From Hydrogenophaga sp. (GTDB taxonomy: Bacteria; Pseudomonadota; Gammaproteobacteria; Burkholderiales; Burkholderiaceae), in NCBI GenBank assembly GCA_025458545.1, contig JALOSH010000169.1:1-5373 (forward strand): a stretch of 5,373 nucleotides of DNA. The letters are read 5' to 3'. Both the position numbers and the translations under genes were made by a program. Shown here one piece after another: positions 5,318-5,373 of the stretch. Within the stretch, counting starts at the first letter, position 1, and each line of letters starts with the position of its first letter. The notes under the pieces were generated by a model that saw only the letters and a program-made list of their open reading frames with translations, did no database searches and was not told the origin of the DNA.

Positions 5318-5373
5318 ATGGACGACATCGTCAAAGCCGCGATGGCCAAGTGGCCCGACGTGCCGCATTGCTT
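5318..5373 (+). CDS. Start of a short conserved protein, cut by the window edge
   Basis: Eighteen complete codons are visible (MDDIVKAAMAKWPDVPHC), then the window ends. The N-terminus, with an acidic start and KWP.VPHC, resembles a roughly 90-100-residue conserved protein of Burkholderiales that I recall being annotated as a DUF2946 family protein. The recollection is unverified and rests on very few residues. The start has no ribosome binding site but a -10-like hexamer 7 nt upstream. It begins 8 nt after the hydrolase stop codon, so it could also be read from the hydrolase message. No function can be stated. Confidence 0.6.
   Translation, partial: MDDIVKAAMAKWPDVPHC

Overview
The window is GC-rich with G/C-ending codons. 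It looks like a chromosomal segment from a betaproteobacterium, most likely Burkholderiales and probably Comamonadaceae (Hydrogenophaga/Acidovorax-like). This placement is inferred from the atpD-atpC sequences, the character of the conserved unknown genes and a palindromic element of a type I associate with this family; no database search was possible.

Layout. (1) 1-864 is the 3' end of the F1Fo ATP synthase operon: the C-terminal part of the beta subunit gene atpD, an unusually roomy 120-bp gap holding a hairpin, the complete epsilon subunit gene atpC, and a strong intrinsic terminator. (2) 924-1511 encodes a stand-alone cyclic-nucleotide-binding-domain protein with no visible DNA-binding domain. 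(3) On the minus strand, converging on that gene, is a three-gene operon read from 3603 down to 1561: a LemA-family lipoprotein, an exported and membrane-anchored TPM-domain protein with a Gly-rich tail, and a second TPM-domain protein without signal peptide or membrane segment. The first two genes overlap by 4 nt (ATGA); the last two are 7 nt apart. (4) Divergent from lemA, across 135 bp, is a plus-strand pair: an NTF2/SnoaL-like (DUF4440-type) protein and a YheT-type alpha/beta hydrolase, overlapping by 4 nt (TTGA). (5) The 3' end of the hydrolase gene runs through a palindrome-rich, REP-like segment that gives the protein a low-complexity tail. (6) The window ends with the first 18 codons of another short conserved gene.

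How the genes work together. AtpD and AtpC are catalytic and regulatory parts of the same rotary enzyme. LemA and TPM proteins commonly occur together, and the tight coupling here suggests an envelope-associated module of unknown biochemical role. The NTF2-like protein and hydrolase are probably co-translated, but no shared pathway can be read from the sequence.

No mobile element, CRISPR array, tRNA, rRNA, toxin-antitoxin or defence system is visible. The features most worth following are: the two starts with a -10-like hexamer exactly 7 nt before the ATG and no convincing ribosome binding site (candidate leaderless mRNAs); the repeat-derived hydrolase tail; the two-TPM plus LemA operon; and the orphan cyclic-nucleotide sensor beside the ATP synthase operon.
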